Shown: positions 37,245-50,500 of the stretch, piece by piece | How positions within the stretch are numbered: position 1 is the stretch's first letter | Layout: each line of letters starts with the position of its first letter | DNA from: Spongilla lacustris | Taxonomy: Eukaryota; Porifera; Demospongiae; Spongillida; Spongillidae | DNA length: 64,000 nt | Assembly (NCBI GenBank): GCA_949361645.1 | Contig: OX442419.1 | Location: 4,285,382 to 4,349,381 of the forward strand | Reading direction: 5' to 3' | Translations under genes and position numbers: made by a program | The notes under the pieces: model-generated | Told to the model about the DNA's origin: nothing | Databases searched by the model: none | The model's input: the letters and a program-made list of their open reading frames with translations, nothing else

Positions 37245-39675
37245 TCAACTACCAGGTGCCCAGTCTGTACCAATGGCCCAGTCACCATCAAAGAGGCTTT
37301 GGAAGGCACCTACAACACCAGGGCTCTCCACTGCAACTAGCATGTCTCTGAACACTGAGGTCCCTGACTGGTGGTAAGGTGGAAAGGTAGAAGCATCAGG
37401 AACATCATCGGGGCTCCAATTTCCTGTTAAAAAATATATAAAATTAAGTAATTTACATTCTCAGTCCACTGTTGTACTCGTCTTACCAGTACTGAGGTGA
37501 ACAATGCTGTTATCGATTATCCAAAACTTCTGGTGCGAGAATGTAAACACATGACTTGTTTTTCTAATGTGGCCACTCAGTCCACTATTGTAGAGCATAT
37601 CATAACATCGCTGCATTGTGGAAGGGGAGGGGGAGGGAATATGTATTAGGTCACATGGGGGTTAAGCACATCCCTGTATTACCTGTGCAAGCTGGTAATC
37701 TGCATAGCTCACTATGGACGATGACACCAGCAATGTAACATTCACACCTTTCTTCCACAGGTTAAGCATTTCATTGCAAAGTGTTTTATCAGTTATCTGG
37801 TAAATCATTACTTGAAGTGATGACTGCGTCTGGGACAAAGCTGTCATCATTGTTTCATACACATAGTCGGGTCCAGTGTAGGCGGTCTTGACAGTCACGT
37901 TTTTGTACGATGTCAGAGGTGCAACGTACACACCAGGTTTTGTGTGGTGCGGAGGAACGGCGTATGGAATCATGTTTGGATTGGTGATGTACTCTAGCTC
38001 GGTGCTTGTGTAGGTGTTGTTGACCACATAATCATACCCATGGTCCCAGTCATTTTCAAATACAGCCTTATAAAGCGTGATTGCAGAGCACGAGCATTGG
38101 TCTAGCACCATACCGGCTTCCCTATTCCTGACGAAGGAGGTGTGGCTGAAGTTGACGGATGAAATGGACGATCTCTTCCCATGATCGATCATGACAAATT
38201 TGGAGTGCAGAAATGTTGTCGTCGTGTACAGCCTCACTTGAATGCCATTCAGAGAGAGCCAGTCCAGAGGGGTTATCATTCCCTGGCAGGTTGGGACTTT
38301 ATAGTCGTTGATCAGTAGTCGAATGGTTACATTCTGTAGATGCACTGCATTGAGCAGTGCTGGGAATATGGGAAATGATTCGTTCCTCTGGTCTTCTAGT
38401 GTGCATCCGGTACAAGCCCCACCGCAAGTTCCATTGTGGTTAGTGCATGAACCCCAGCTATTGAAGTCTGTGGAACAATGTACAGTGAAGGGAGAGGTTT
38501 CAATTCAACTTGACCCTCAATTAATAATTAACAGCGTGGTATAGGGTCACCTGACCTTTTCTAAAGAAGTAAGTAGTATACTTTACAAAGAGCACTTAGA
38601 CTAACTGGGTATGTGGTTGCAGACATGTATGGGTGACTTTTTAGTTTGACGGCATTACTACTTCCTGCATGGCTTTTTCTTTTCAATCTTTCGGCAATGT
38701 CTTCAAGGCTGTAAGTTAAGTTCCCATGCAAGGGTGTGTAAACAGTGTAATTGCATTGGGTTTTATTACAGTTGGGTCATTCCCCTGCTAATTATTCATT
38801 GAGGCCTGTTACATGTATATGTACATAATCATGCAAGGACTCAAGAACTAAGGGCTAGTCCACTTGCACACTTACATGTACATTCATTTACCCATCATGA
38901 AATATTTCTGTGAACAAGTAATGCACCTATCGTGAGACCCCCCGGGGACGAAGTCGGGGTTAGGTGGGTGTTGACGCGTGAATATCATTACTGGGCCACA
39001 GAGTCCGGCCACGCGTTTGACCTTTTATCAAACCACGTAGCGTAGACATTTGACCGGTTATTATCCCCCAACTACGCTTTAATAAGGGTCAAATCCCACC
39101 CAATGCCCCGGGGGGGGGGGGGGGGGGGTCTCACGTAACAATGATAGGCACCTAAAGACCTATATGCGGTGAGCCATAAACACTCTACTGGCCGCCTCTG
39201 ACCCGTGAATACCGTACATGTATTGGTAAAGAGACCAGAGCAATACATGTACATAGGCTATTATATGTACATATACACTTCTATATTAATTCCGACATTT
39301 CGTCGATCGCTAGTATAACCGCGCACTTTAAAAACCGCAATAGCCTGCAAACCAATACTACTGCTCGCATACACGCTCCGATGCACAGTAACGAATAGGG
39401 CTAAACACGCGAGTACGTACATGTATTTTGTAACGCCGGATCGACTTACCAGGAGTAAAAATATCGATAGCTTCCGTGGCAGACTCGATGAGATCTAAGT
39501 ACGTAGTCATCGAAGTGTCGGGGGAGAAGAACGGAGTCACGGTGCACGTAGCATCGCAGGCAGCGGGTTCAAAGGTCGCCTTGTAAGTGACGTTCTGGTG
39601 GTCGTAGCACGGTGCTGTAGCACAACACCCACAAGCAAAGGTGACTGCTGCGAATATAATGACCTGCCACATCAT
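37245..39675 (-). CDS. Secreted/lysosomal phospholipase D-family (HKD) protein, PLD3/PLD4-like
   Basis: Exons in transcript order are 39675-39450, 38467-37683, 37610-37487 and 37423-37245. They total 1314 nt, or 437 residues plus stop, and phases match at every junction. The N-terminus (MMWQVIIFAAVTFACGCC) is a signal peptide or anchor. Two HKD motifs are visible: HSKFVMID at about 163-170, and HQKFWIID at about 363-370. Asn-Phe-Ser after the first motif, several N-glycosylation sequons and the FDGDWAIGTDW block near the C-terminus fit the PLD3/PLD4 and poxvirus K4-type branch. Members of this branch act as 5' exonucleases or phosphodiesterases in lysosomes rather than as classical phospholipases. 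This function is inferred from the family. A Cys-rich segment follows residue 80 (CTNHNGTCGGACTGC). It is shorter than the human paralogs of about 490 residues. Intron 1 carries a 205-bp TIR element. Confidence 0.87.
38931..39135. mobile_element. 205-bp TIR element in PLD intron 1
   Basis: The ends CGTGAGACCCCCCGGGG and CCCCGGGG...GGTCTCACG are inverted repeats, and the right end holds an expanded G-run (39109-39129). It lies between PLD exons 1 and 2. Confidence 0.65.
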
Positions 39676-40531
39676 AGCAGTATTAATGTGAGCACGAGCA
39701 AGGTCACAATGATATATATATATAGCGTATTGTGGTTGCAGAAATACCGGCCGTTTGGCGCGCAATAATTTGTGCACGTGTACAACACGTCCTTCCGGTT
39801 CGGTATTCATTTACCTTATCGTGCGTGTACATAATTTCACACTTACATGTATTTGTGATGATGCCACAAAGGTACGGTTTACTATTGCAAGACGACAATT
39901 GGACAAATACACTAATGTATATAAATGTATAATTCAATCGGAAGATCCTTTAATTTGACAATTACATGCATGTACGTGTGCACTGTGCACCATTTCATCA
40001 ATATTACATATATGTTGTTATGGCACTCTACACCTCAACTGCACTACTGCAATAAAAATAATAATTAATAAATCATAACACACATATAAGTCTGACCGGC
40101 CCTATAGCTAAAGGCTCGTGCATCGCAGGACCTCAGAGAAAGAATAACTTGAACAACTTGAATATGCTCTAGATATCTGTTGAGACTGAATGCTGCATGC
40201 GTCGGGCACATCTCGACAACTGAACAACCATATATTGTCTTTTCATTCAGGTGCTTTTGTCCTTCCCTTCTTTGCCTCACGATGCTCGCTTCTGATAACT
40301 TGACTGAATTGTATTCCCACTTCTTTTTCCTACACACGTAATTATAAAGTACGTACTAAGCCATGCACCCTTTGAAAAAAAAAATGGCTTGTGTTTTTAA
40401 ATGAGGGTATTGTTATCGTACCTGTTTCAGCATTTCGGGAAGGAAATGGTACTCTAACAGGATTTCGAAGTACAACATGCACGCAGCAGCGCTCGAGTTT
40501 ACAAAACGAGCCATTTTTTCTAAGTGGGGCG

Positions 40532-40555
40532 GGGGGGGGGGGGGGGGGGGGGGGA
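40532..40555. repeat. Poly(G) run
   Basis: About 24 G residues, a strong G-quadruplex candidate. Confidence 0.9.
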
Positions 40556-40663
40556 GGTAGTTGAGTACAATATCCACATTATCATTATACGGTATACGGT
40601 TTAATTCTGCTTGCATGTGCGTATATACATATACATGTATATGCATATGCATGTGTGTGACTG

Positions 40664-40805
<142 letters not shown>

Positions 40806-41376
40806 TTGTGCGTGTGGATTCTGTGTGTCCTGGTCAATTCACTTGCGTACATGAATATACGCACTAATCAATATACCCCGGCCTGAAGTAGTGATTCATT
40901 AGTGAACATGGACCTAACAGGTATTACTTATGCATATACTATATTGAATTCATGAAGATTCGTTTCAATGATCGACCCAATAACAACCCATGCCTGCAGA
41001 CCATCCACACTATACGGACCCAGGCCAGCCTATTTGCAAAATTTATATACTGCAGGAGCTAGGATCCTATATACGAATCAAACCTCACTGTTCCTAGCAC
41101 AATAGAACGACAATGGGTACCTTGAATACTAATAATGCAATGCCAGGAATAGTCCAAAGCTCACAAACACTACAGTGGCTAGCGCTAAGGAAGATACTAA
41201 AACGGTGAATAATCTGTAACATCTCGCAAACAGATTTCTTCTTAGTGTTACAACATGTCATTCTTATATAATTAATTGACAGCATAGGAAATTTGGGATC
41301 GAAATGTTAAAAGACAAAAAGGGTACGACTGTTTGAATATAGGCGTATTTCCGCATCTATCACAATAATTATATAC

Positions 41377-41715
41377 ATGTATCTTACCCCTGCTATTTTG
41401 GCTAGCGCTGAGGCAAGTAGGAGGGTGGGTGCTGCTGCTGAAGCTGCAGAAAACAGAAAGCACACATCCAATGACCCTAAATGTGCTGAACTAGGCTGGA
41501 GGTGTGTGCCCCTAGCAGTAGAAACTTACTGCAATTGGGGTGAGGAAGCAAGGGGAACCTTTGCTCTACTGGCCACACGCTTGGCCTTTGGCTCTTCCTC
41601 ATTTCGTAAAGCCAGGGTGATCAGTGACACGTTTGGAAGGCTAAACATCACCCTGGTTAGAGCCATAGCAAGGGCCATACTGGCTAGGAATGTGATCCCC
41701 ACTGACTTTAATTAA
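41377..41715 (+). pseudogene. C-terminal fragment of a retroelement-type polyprotein
   Basis: The open frame of 112 codons includes ELGWRCVPLAVETYCNWG, then EEARGTFALLATRLA and VRAIARAILARN before the stop. The block with a conserved CVPLAVETYGNWG-like core is one I know from repeated RT-associated ORFs in cnidarian, mollusc and sponge gene sets. No upstream RT domain is present, so this is a 5'-truncated relic. It is a diverged cousin of the fragment at 58.77-59.16 kb. Confidence 0.5.
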
Positions 41716-43609
41716 ATAACAACTTGTAGTATATAGATATATATGAATTTATTAGAGATTTGTTATGATATATGTGTATTATGATGTATATATTTTTAAA
41801 ATCAGTATTTAATTAAAGCAGAGATTTCTTCGGTTATAGGATTAAAGCTACTAAAATGAGAAAGCAGTTTTGAAAACCATCCAATATAAACCGATCCATT
41901 TAGTTATGTGTTTCAACTGAACTTTTGTTGTGAAATACATAAATTGATTTTGGCGACGGCGATAATTAGACGCACATTTTTTCATCAGCTAGCCTGGCAG
42001 CTTGTCATACCATTACGTGCATCGCAGCGAAGGCTGTCAGTTATTTCTCTTAGGTAAAGCTATTTTAGCTACTAGACACCCGTTGCAGGTTTGGCCGGCC
42101 CCAAATTGCTAGGGAAATGGGGCCGGGGGGACCCATTTAAAGGAGGGACCTACATCGCTACGACACCGGTAATTAAATACTCGGTACTTGAATGCGCGCA
42201 CTTTAACAATATCAACTCAAGTGAACCGCAGCAGGAGTAGAAACACAGAGAGAAAAAGGTGTGAAATTCAAAAATGTAAAAAAAAACTGTCTGCGCATGC
42301 GCATCGTAGAAGAGACTTTGTCGAAAATGGCGCAGCCAAGCGCTCAAAAACGAACACACGCGCACAGACTATCCGCGCGTTTATAATATATGTAACAGGA
42401 AATGGGTCATTAGGAAGGACAGCTAAGATCTGTTCAGTGCCATATAGGCGGACATGCTTATAAACCAGACCCTGTATAATTTATCATTAACTAGAATTAG
42501 AATAAAGTGTCTATAATGACTCTACGTGCATCGATCAGTTACCAATATAGGATTAAAGGTACATGTATACAATAATTAACATTCCAATAACAGTATTGAT
42601 AAGATACTAGAGTAGTACATTTATAATGAAGGGGGTGGAATTACACCTTCACTTATGCCATGGCGATGCGCTTGGAGCAGCAGATCTCGTTCCCAGACGC
42701 GTAATAGAACTTGATATTGCTATCGCAATTTGTTTTTTGGATGCCCGGAAACCCCCCTTGCAAAGTTCAAGGTTAAATAATATGCAGTATAGTACTAGTG
42801 TAACGTACTGACAGGAAAAATATCGAATTCCCAGGCTGCGCGTCAACTCCGCCGGATTTTTGCGAAGATCCCAGGTTAATAACGACTGCATCAATCACTG
42901 AATGTGAAGTTAACTGTGAATTTGAAAACTAATGAACCCCAGGATATTTTTCGCCGTGTCTGACACGCATCGCGTAATTTAATCAATTAGATCGCCATAT
43001 GTAGTTCAGCCTGGTGTGCCCTATAGGAACGTAATTTACCAAAAACCACCTAAAACTGAGCATAAGCCCACACAACATTTCAATTTCATAGTAAACCAAT
43101 AGCATAAGCCCATACAAGTTGATAAAACATATTTCCACAGTAGTTAGGGTTAGGGTCTGGGTACGAGAATACGAATACGCGATTGAACAATATATATAGC
43201 AACGGTCCGACTCCGCGATCGAGCAATGTAGCAACCGTCCGATTCTGCGATCGATCATTGATCCCATTCCGTGACCAAACAACCATCCACTTCCGCTACC
43301 GTACATCAACGCCAACTAGCATTGATCTATTTTTGGGATCAAACAACGGTCTGTTTTTGGGATCGAACAGCCGAACGTTTCTCAGACCGACCAGCCAAAC
43401 ATACTATGGGATATACATGTAGGTGGTACCTTCCATGACGTCACCGAAAATACTACTTCACAGTGACGATCCGGGCCGTAAGTTAGCATATCATTAACAG
43501 GTAACAATGCACATGCAGGACTAATAGTGCGATACTGGAGGCAGCAGAAAACAATCATGGTCATACTCGCGTATCAGCGGGCTATTAAATGCACCACGTG
43601 GTTGTTGGG
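41716..43609. other. No supported gene
   Basis: Short frames only. A GGCCGGCCCC...GGGGCCGG hairpin lies near 42092-42128, and two TTAGGG units near 43144 are too few to mean anything. Confidence 0.5.
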
Positions 43610-43887
43610 TAAGGCCAAGCAAACTTGATTATTAGTTTCTCGTCCCCGCCCGCATACTTTTTTGGAGCCCCGCACCAAACTTCATTATTTTATTATTCAT
43701 GGAATCATCACGTGACAATATAGTTACTAGCTAGTATTAGATTCAGCGGCGGCGGAACCAGGGGGAGTAGGGGGTATAGAATCGGCCGAACGCGGACAGC
43801 ACCCCCTCCCTCCCCCCACTGGTTGAATCGGCCGAGCGCGGACAGCACCCTGCCTCCGCCCCCTATCATTATGTATTCATAGTTTTA

Positions 43888-43918
<31 letters not shown>

Positions 43919-44219
43919 CTATAAAACACCTTCCGCCGTCACCGTTTCAGGGGCTTACAAGACCGCATATAGACATTCAAGTGGAGACAGGTCTGACGTT
44001 TTCTTCACTAGAATTGTAGCCAGTTCTCAACGCCGACTACATTTGCGCAATATTTGGTCAGCATGTTAAGTTAATTGCGTCACAGACCTTGGGAAGACGA
44101 CGCTCAATTCAATCATCGATCAGCTCAAACAATAATGAAAATGAATAATTACCGCCCGCCCGCGTCCTTTTTTGAAAATGGGCGGACGAGAAACTAATAA
44201 TCAACTTTGCATGGCCTAA
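43610..44219. mobile_element. ~610-bp TIR element with nested GC-rich insertion
   Basis: The left (TAAGGCCAAGCAAACTTGAT...) and right ends are inverted repeats of about 36 bases sharing TTGATTATTAGTTTCTCGTC. Inside, 43744-43941 is bounded by CAGCGGCGGCGGAA and TTCCGCCGTCACCG and contains a 27-bp poly(C) run (43890-43916), suggesting a second element nested in the first. Confidence 0.6.
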
Positions 44220-44566
44220 GTGTGTGGCTACATTGGCGCAGTACCAGTAAACCAACAGCATCGCTATACCTTCAGGCTAACATGGCTCGCTGCACAGCAT
44301 GGGACAAAAACGGCGCAACACTGCGACGCCTTATACACACTGGTACATCAGGCCATTTAATAAGGTCAGTACTTTGCCGAGCTACGAAAATACGTAGCAT
44401 TCCAACCGCAACCCCCTCCCCCCAACATCCTTTGCTTGACAAGGATGGAAAAGAAAGAAAAAAAGCTTTAATTGCTGTAGCGTACACGGGAAACAGCACG
44501 AACATGACAGAAAACATGCATGGTACTACTAACGTGTCCGCTTAACGTAATTTCTGCGACTGGTGA

Positions 44567-47500
44567 TTATGCTGGCTTTCCGTACTGTGTCTGAAGATTG
44601 TTCCACTTTTCGATCATTCCTTTTGATTCTTCCTTTTTCTGTAGCAATAAGTAGAAACATAGATCAATACCCTTACCACCTAGTGGCGGGAAACTGGTTA
44701 GCAGTTTATTAAAACCTACATTCTTCTTTCCGGAGTCCGTCTGCTGGGTTTGTGGGGCAGCTGCTGCCTGCTGTGTAGTATGAAAACAAAAACTCAAACC
44801 CAACTGACCATTACTATTCCAACCCCCCCCCCCCCCCCAATTTTTGTTTATTGTACTGGCTTACCTGAGCAGGATTTTGGAATGCCCCTGCCGCATTAGC
44901 ATATGAGTAATAGGCTGCATAAGGTGACCCAAACCCAGCAAAAGCAGCGGCATAAGGGTTGGCATAGTACTGGCTGTAGCTGGCATAGGCCATGCTGGCC
45001 GCGGCCGCCTGCACGTATGCACTGTAGGCCTGGGAGTAGTCGTAGCCAGCCTGGGAGTAGGTGGAATAGTCGTAGGCCGGAACAGAGGTCTGGGCTGCAT
45101 AGGGGCCATAGTTATACGTCTGAGGGGTGCCAGTGACGGTACCACTGGTAGGGGGAGGAGGTTCGGCAGTGGTGGGCGTGCCTGGTGTACTGCGGTCCTG
45201 CTTGGAGTTGTCCTTTGGCGGCGTCTGGGGTCCTTGTTCCCCGTTGACTTGAGGACCGTTTGCTTCCTTTACCTGGGTAGATGCCCCAGCACCTTCTCCG
45301 GTTACAGGCTGGACATCAGGTGCTGTTTTCTCCTTTGTTGGCTGCTCATCTTGGACGGAATGACGAGTGGCTTCTCCGCTTGCATTTGCAACAACTGCAC
45401 TACTGGCAGAAATAGGGGCCGCCAACACCGCAGCCTGCTCCTGTTGAAGAGGTGATGGCGTCTTATCCCTCTCAGTGGCAGGTGGGGTATCTGCACCAGG
45501 GGGAAGCTCCTTCTCTTTCTCTGCTGCAGCAAGCCTCGATCGCTTCTCATTCAAGAACGCCTCACTCGATATCTGCTCAATCTCCATGTCACATTCGGTG
45601 ATCTCTGCATCTACGGGAATCTCTATTATATCAGAGTTCTCATATATTACAGTTTCTTCAACCACAATCTCTTGGTCCTCACCTGTCCTGAGATGGGAAG
45701 CCTGTTGCTCAACTTCTACCTGAACTTCAGCTGGAACAACCACCACTTCTGCCGCCGGTACATCAGCCTTCTCTTTAGATAACTGTGCTTCCCAAGCAGC
45801 CCTGGTTTCGCTTTCCTGAGAAGACGAATGCTGAGCCTCTCGTTCTGTCCTCTGCCAAACATGTTCTTCCGTAGCTACTGGCACCTGATCCGGCTGTCTC
45901 TGCTCTTCCACCTGCTGCTGCGGCTGCTCCCAGCTCTGCTGCGAGGCAGCTGTTGTGGTTGCAGTCCACACCTGCTCCCCAGCAGCAACAGCAGTAGTAG
46001 TTGCAGTAGCTAGGGTGGTGGTGGTGGTGGCTGTGCTCTGCCACCCTTGCTGCTGCTGGTCCCATCCTTGCTGGCCTTGCCACGTCTGGTCGCCTCCCCC
46101 AGAGTACGGGTACTGGTAGCCACTGTACATGTACGGAGTCTGTGGATAGTAGGCGGCGCCTTGTGCCACTGTGTCCTGCGACTGCTGCACCGATTGGTAC
46201 CCTGCCGGACTCTGCTCCGGCTGTGGGGTGCTGGCCTGGGCTTTCTTCTCTTGCCCTAGCTGTCGTATCGAGCCAAGAGAACCAACCTTTCCGACAATGA
46301 TGTTCTGCGGTGTGGAGTTCTTCTTCTTGTCCAAATCATCCCCGGAACGCTCCTTGGAGCCTGAGTGGTGCGATCGTCTCTTCTTCTTATCCTTTTTGTC
46401 CTTCTTCTTTCTCTTCAGACTCTTGTCACGCGAGTCCTTGGAATCCCTCGACACAGATCTGTAACAAGGACAAAGTACTTCTCAAAGTGATGTAAAAACA
46501 ACAACACACGCCAGCCTCATTAACACAATACTGTCCCCCCAACCAACCTTGAGTGCCGCCTGTCCTTCCGAGACGACGATCGCTCCACATCAGAATCACT
46601 GTGCTTTCTTGAGCGACGAGCATGATAATCATCTGAATCACTGCGATCATCATGGTGCTTTCGTCCTCTCCTGGATGATCGCCTCGAGTAATCGTCAGGT
46701 CCAGAGTCAGAAGCATCGCTGTGCTTTCTCCCCCTCCTACTGCGACGCTCCCTGCTTTTGGACCTTGAATGCGAGTGACGCTTTTTTGCATGTCTTGAAG
46801 AAGACTTGCTTTTGCTATCCTCTCTCTCAATGTCCCTCTTGGAAGCCTTTCCAGTGGACACTTTAGGTGTTTCAGGACGCTGGCGCTTTTCTGGTGTGGA
46901 TACTATCTCACCTTCCTCTTCCACCTGAACATCTGCTCTACTTGCAAGTTCGTCCTTCCTATCCTTATCAACAGCAGGGTGCTGTTCCCTTGTTGGAATA
47001 CTTGTTGACACTTCCAGCTGAAGACCAACCTGAGAATGAAGATCCCCCCTGCCACTATGCAACAGTCGTGCATCGGGACCATATTCAACCAGCTCAACAG
47101 ACTCGGCCACGTCTGGTGCTTTGCCATTCACATCATCAATTTCAACCGCGCCGCCAACCGATCCCTCATCGGCCTCTTGCACCGGGACATCACCAGCCGC
47201 CACAGCCTGCTGCTGCTGCTGTTGCATCACACGTCTGAGCAGTCGTTCTCTAAGGATCAGCTCGCTTTCTTCCAAGCTCTTACCGGCATCGTCTGTTTCG
47301 CTTTCAAGCAACTGCCCTTGAGGCAATGGCTGCGACTCGGGCAACAAGCCCGTCGTGTTCCCACCTTCAGGTCCGTAGCTCACGGTTACGTCCTGCTGCT
47401 CAGAAGGTGAAGTCGCGATGCACATCTCCACAGTTTCTACCTCCACGGAGCCAGCATAGCCGAGCTCATCGGAGGGCTGCAGCATGTCGTCTGCGCCCAT

Positions 47501-50500
47501 GCCGCCCTGCATGTCTTCCATACCGTATATGGCCCTATCCTCAACGACCACTTCCTGAGGTGGAGTGGGAAGCATGTCGCCCAGGGCTGCGTCGCTAACT
47601 CCTTGGCCCCATTGCTGCCTCCTGCCAAGAGCGTCGCTTCGGTGCAGGAGGAAGTCAACTGCAGATGTCTTGGGAAGTTCCTGTGCAACTGTTCCGTACT
47701 CGTTTCCGACCAATTCAGGCGCTTTGCTTGGAGTGGAATCCGCTACTTGTTCCTGCACCACCTCGATGTCAGAATCTCTCAGCACAAACATGGGTTCTGG
47801 TTCGTGCACATATGCAGCTGCTTCTGGTTCCTTCTGTGTGGAAGTGGCTATTTCAGGCTCCTTTTGAGTGGGAGTGGCTTTGGGCACGTTCCAAATATCC
47901 TCAGATGCTATAGGCTCCTTTGGCAATGGTGCCTGCTCTGAATCCTCTGCGAAAACATTAGCATGAACAATGAAGTTCCAAGTCTCCCAGTAAGTAACTC
48001 CACACTTAAAAACTTGCCCCCCCCCCCCCCCCAGACAAAATCAACTGCTTTAAAGCTTTAAAGTTTAGCAGTACCTCTTGACATGCAGTTTTTAAATATA
48101 TACCTGTTTCGTCTTCTGAATGCTTCTTTCCTCTTTTACCCTTCCTCTTCTTTTTTTCAGATCGATCGTCTGGACCTGCCGCGACAGCACCATCTGGTTT
48201 TGTCGGAGGGAACTCCGAGATGAACTCCATCCCTGTGGAAGCCTCTACCTGCACTCGAGCTCTCTCCAGTTCCTCATAAGGCGCAAAGTCTTCAGGATCA
48301 TACAGACCACCAGATCTTAGCGGCCTCTGAAGTTTCTGTCGAACCTATAATGGGATACCTTAAACAAGCTGCAACAAAATACACATCCAAGCTTCCTCCT
48401 AAGGCTGCAGCATGAGATGACACCAAAGACAAATCACTTGCCTCTTCGAGGGTCTTCTCTTCCACATTTGCAGGTTTGGCAGCACTTTTAGGTGTCTTGG
48501 CGGCATCTTTGATCTTGCTTTGCTGCGACTCTGACACAGGCGTTTGTGTACTAATGGGAATAGGGGCAGGGATTGGGGACTGTACAGCAACAGAGGAAAC
48601 CCAAGTAGAATCAGGCACTTGGATAACAGGTACAGCAGAGGGGACAGCAGTTGGCTGGATGTAGGAATGAGTGACTACTGAATTGAAGGATGTTGATGAA
48701 TATGTTTGACCAGTAGACACGGGAAGGCATGTATTGGGAGGTGGGGGAGGCTCAACAGGTGGTGGCGGTGGTGGTGGGGGTTGAACCATGGCCGACACCA
48801 CAGGCCTACAAAATAAAGGGAAAAAAAGAAACAAGAACCGGAGTGCAAATGAATAGCAGTAACAGGAGTAACTAGGTATATCTGTACGTACCCTTGTTGC
48901 TCTTGTTCTGGCAGTGTTGTTGTAGTAATTGTGGGAGTTGTATCAGTCACCAATGGTGCCTGAGAACAATAATGACAAGTTTATAAATTTCCCATTTAAC
49001 AGAAGGTTTTTTTTTTTTTTAAAACAGTGATACGCATAGCCACACTACGCAACTAGGTTGATCAGGTAAAAACATAATTGCCCTAAAGAAGTACATGTAG
49101 CTAAGAAGTATGGCAGGGACGCACAGCCAACCATGCATAGCAGTTACAAAGTGTTGGTGCTTTACTATGCAGCGGAAATGACTACCCAAAATGCTCTCAC
49201 TGCTTTACACTATGCCATTAGAGAATCCCCAAATGTTCACTGCTTTACACTATGCCATTATTAGAATCCCTCCAAATGCTCAATGCATTACACTATACCA
49301 TTGGAGGATCCCCAAATGTTCACTGCTTTACAGTATGCCATTGGAGGATCCCCCAAATGCTCACTGCTCTACACTATGCCCCCCCCCCCCCCCCCCCCCC
49401 CAAATGCTCACCTCTTCTTGCGTTGTGCTCACATCCATCTGCAACGGTTCCACCCTGCCGCCAGCATCAGGCTGCTCCAGCTGCTGTTCACTCAGCTCCG
49501 AGTGTGCTGCGAACCGTACAAAGTGCACAAACACACTGGCTTACTCTCCCTTCACCAAAGACCACCGAGAACAATGCGACCTCTTTATACTAACATAAAG
49601 GCAAAAACGCACACCTTGTGCATTGCACGTATGTGTGCGGATAATTTGTACAGAAGGAGTTTTTTTTAAACGGAAGCCTCAGCCGTGGCACCTTGACTTA
49701 CCTCAAAAGCACCAGAACATGCTAACCCCCTTCCCCCACCCATTCTTATTTCAAAGGAAAAGAGGTTAATCAAGCTCACTCACCAGGGCTAGTAGGACCA
49801 TGAGTGGGGTACTCCCACGACGACTCCGCAGTGGATACATTCTGATAAAAGTATCGACACGTGGCACTACAGAGACGGGGGAAAAAAAGGGCGGAGAAAG
49901 GACATTTTCTTCATTTGAATTGCCTACGGCAACAAAAAACAAACGAAAGCACAACTATAGTTGCAGAGGGGCAGGTGCTCCCCTCCAAATGACTTACTTG
50001 CACGAGGATAACGAGACAGCTATGCGATATGCAGTTATGTACGCACACACTCGAAGGGGGAAGCTTCTCACCATGTAAACCAATGGCAGCATAGGCTTTA
50101 GGTGATATATAGTCACAAACTACTTACCTTGCTTGACACAGACAAAACGCGATTTAATAATTCTTGGGCGGAAAAGGAACCCCATTTCATGCAATATCAT
50201 GTGCAAATCAACATGCACATGGTGTTGCCATAGCAACATACCATTTCCCAGGTTCTACATGTTGAATACATGATTACAGCAGCTTTTCTTCCAAAAAGGG
50301 ATTGATTACGATGTTAAGAGCAATTCAACAACGCCTCATGAGATATATTCATCTCCCTTCACCGTGCTCACCTGTCCCACACACACTTCCACCCAGCAGG
50401 TGCAGCTGATATCTCATACTCGGCAACAAGCCTGTTGGCGTCTTTGAGTTTTGAAAGCATGTGCTTGGAGGGTAACCCGCCGTCCTTCCAATCCTCAAGC

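Noticed and set aside
43140..43160. GTTAGGGTTAGGG, telomere-like
   Set aside because: Only two units; chance.
45234..48000. Plus-strand frames of 60-124 codons
   Set aside because: Antisense shadows of the FNBP4-like exons.
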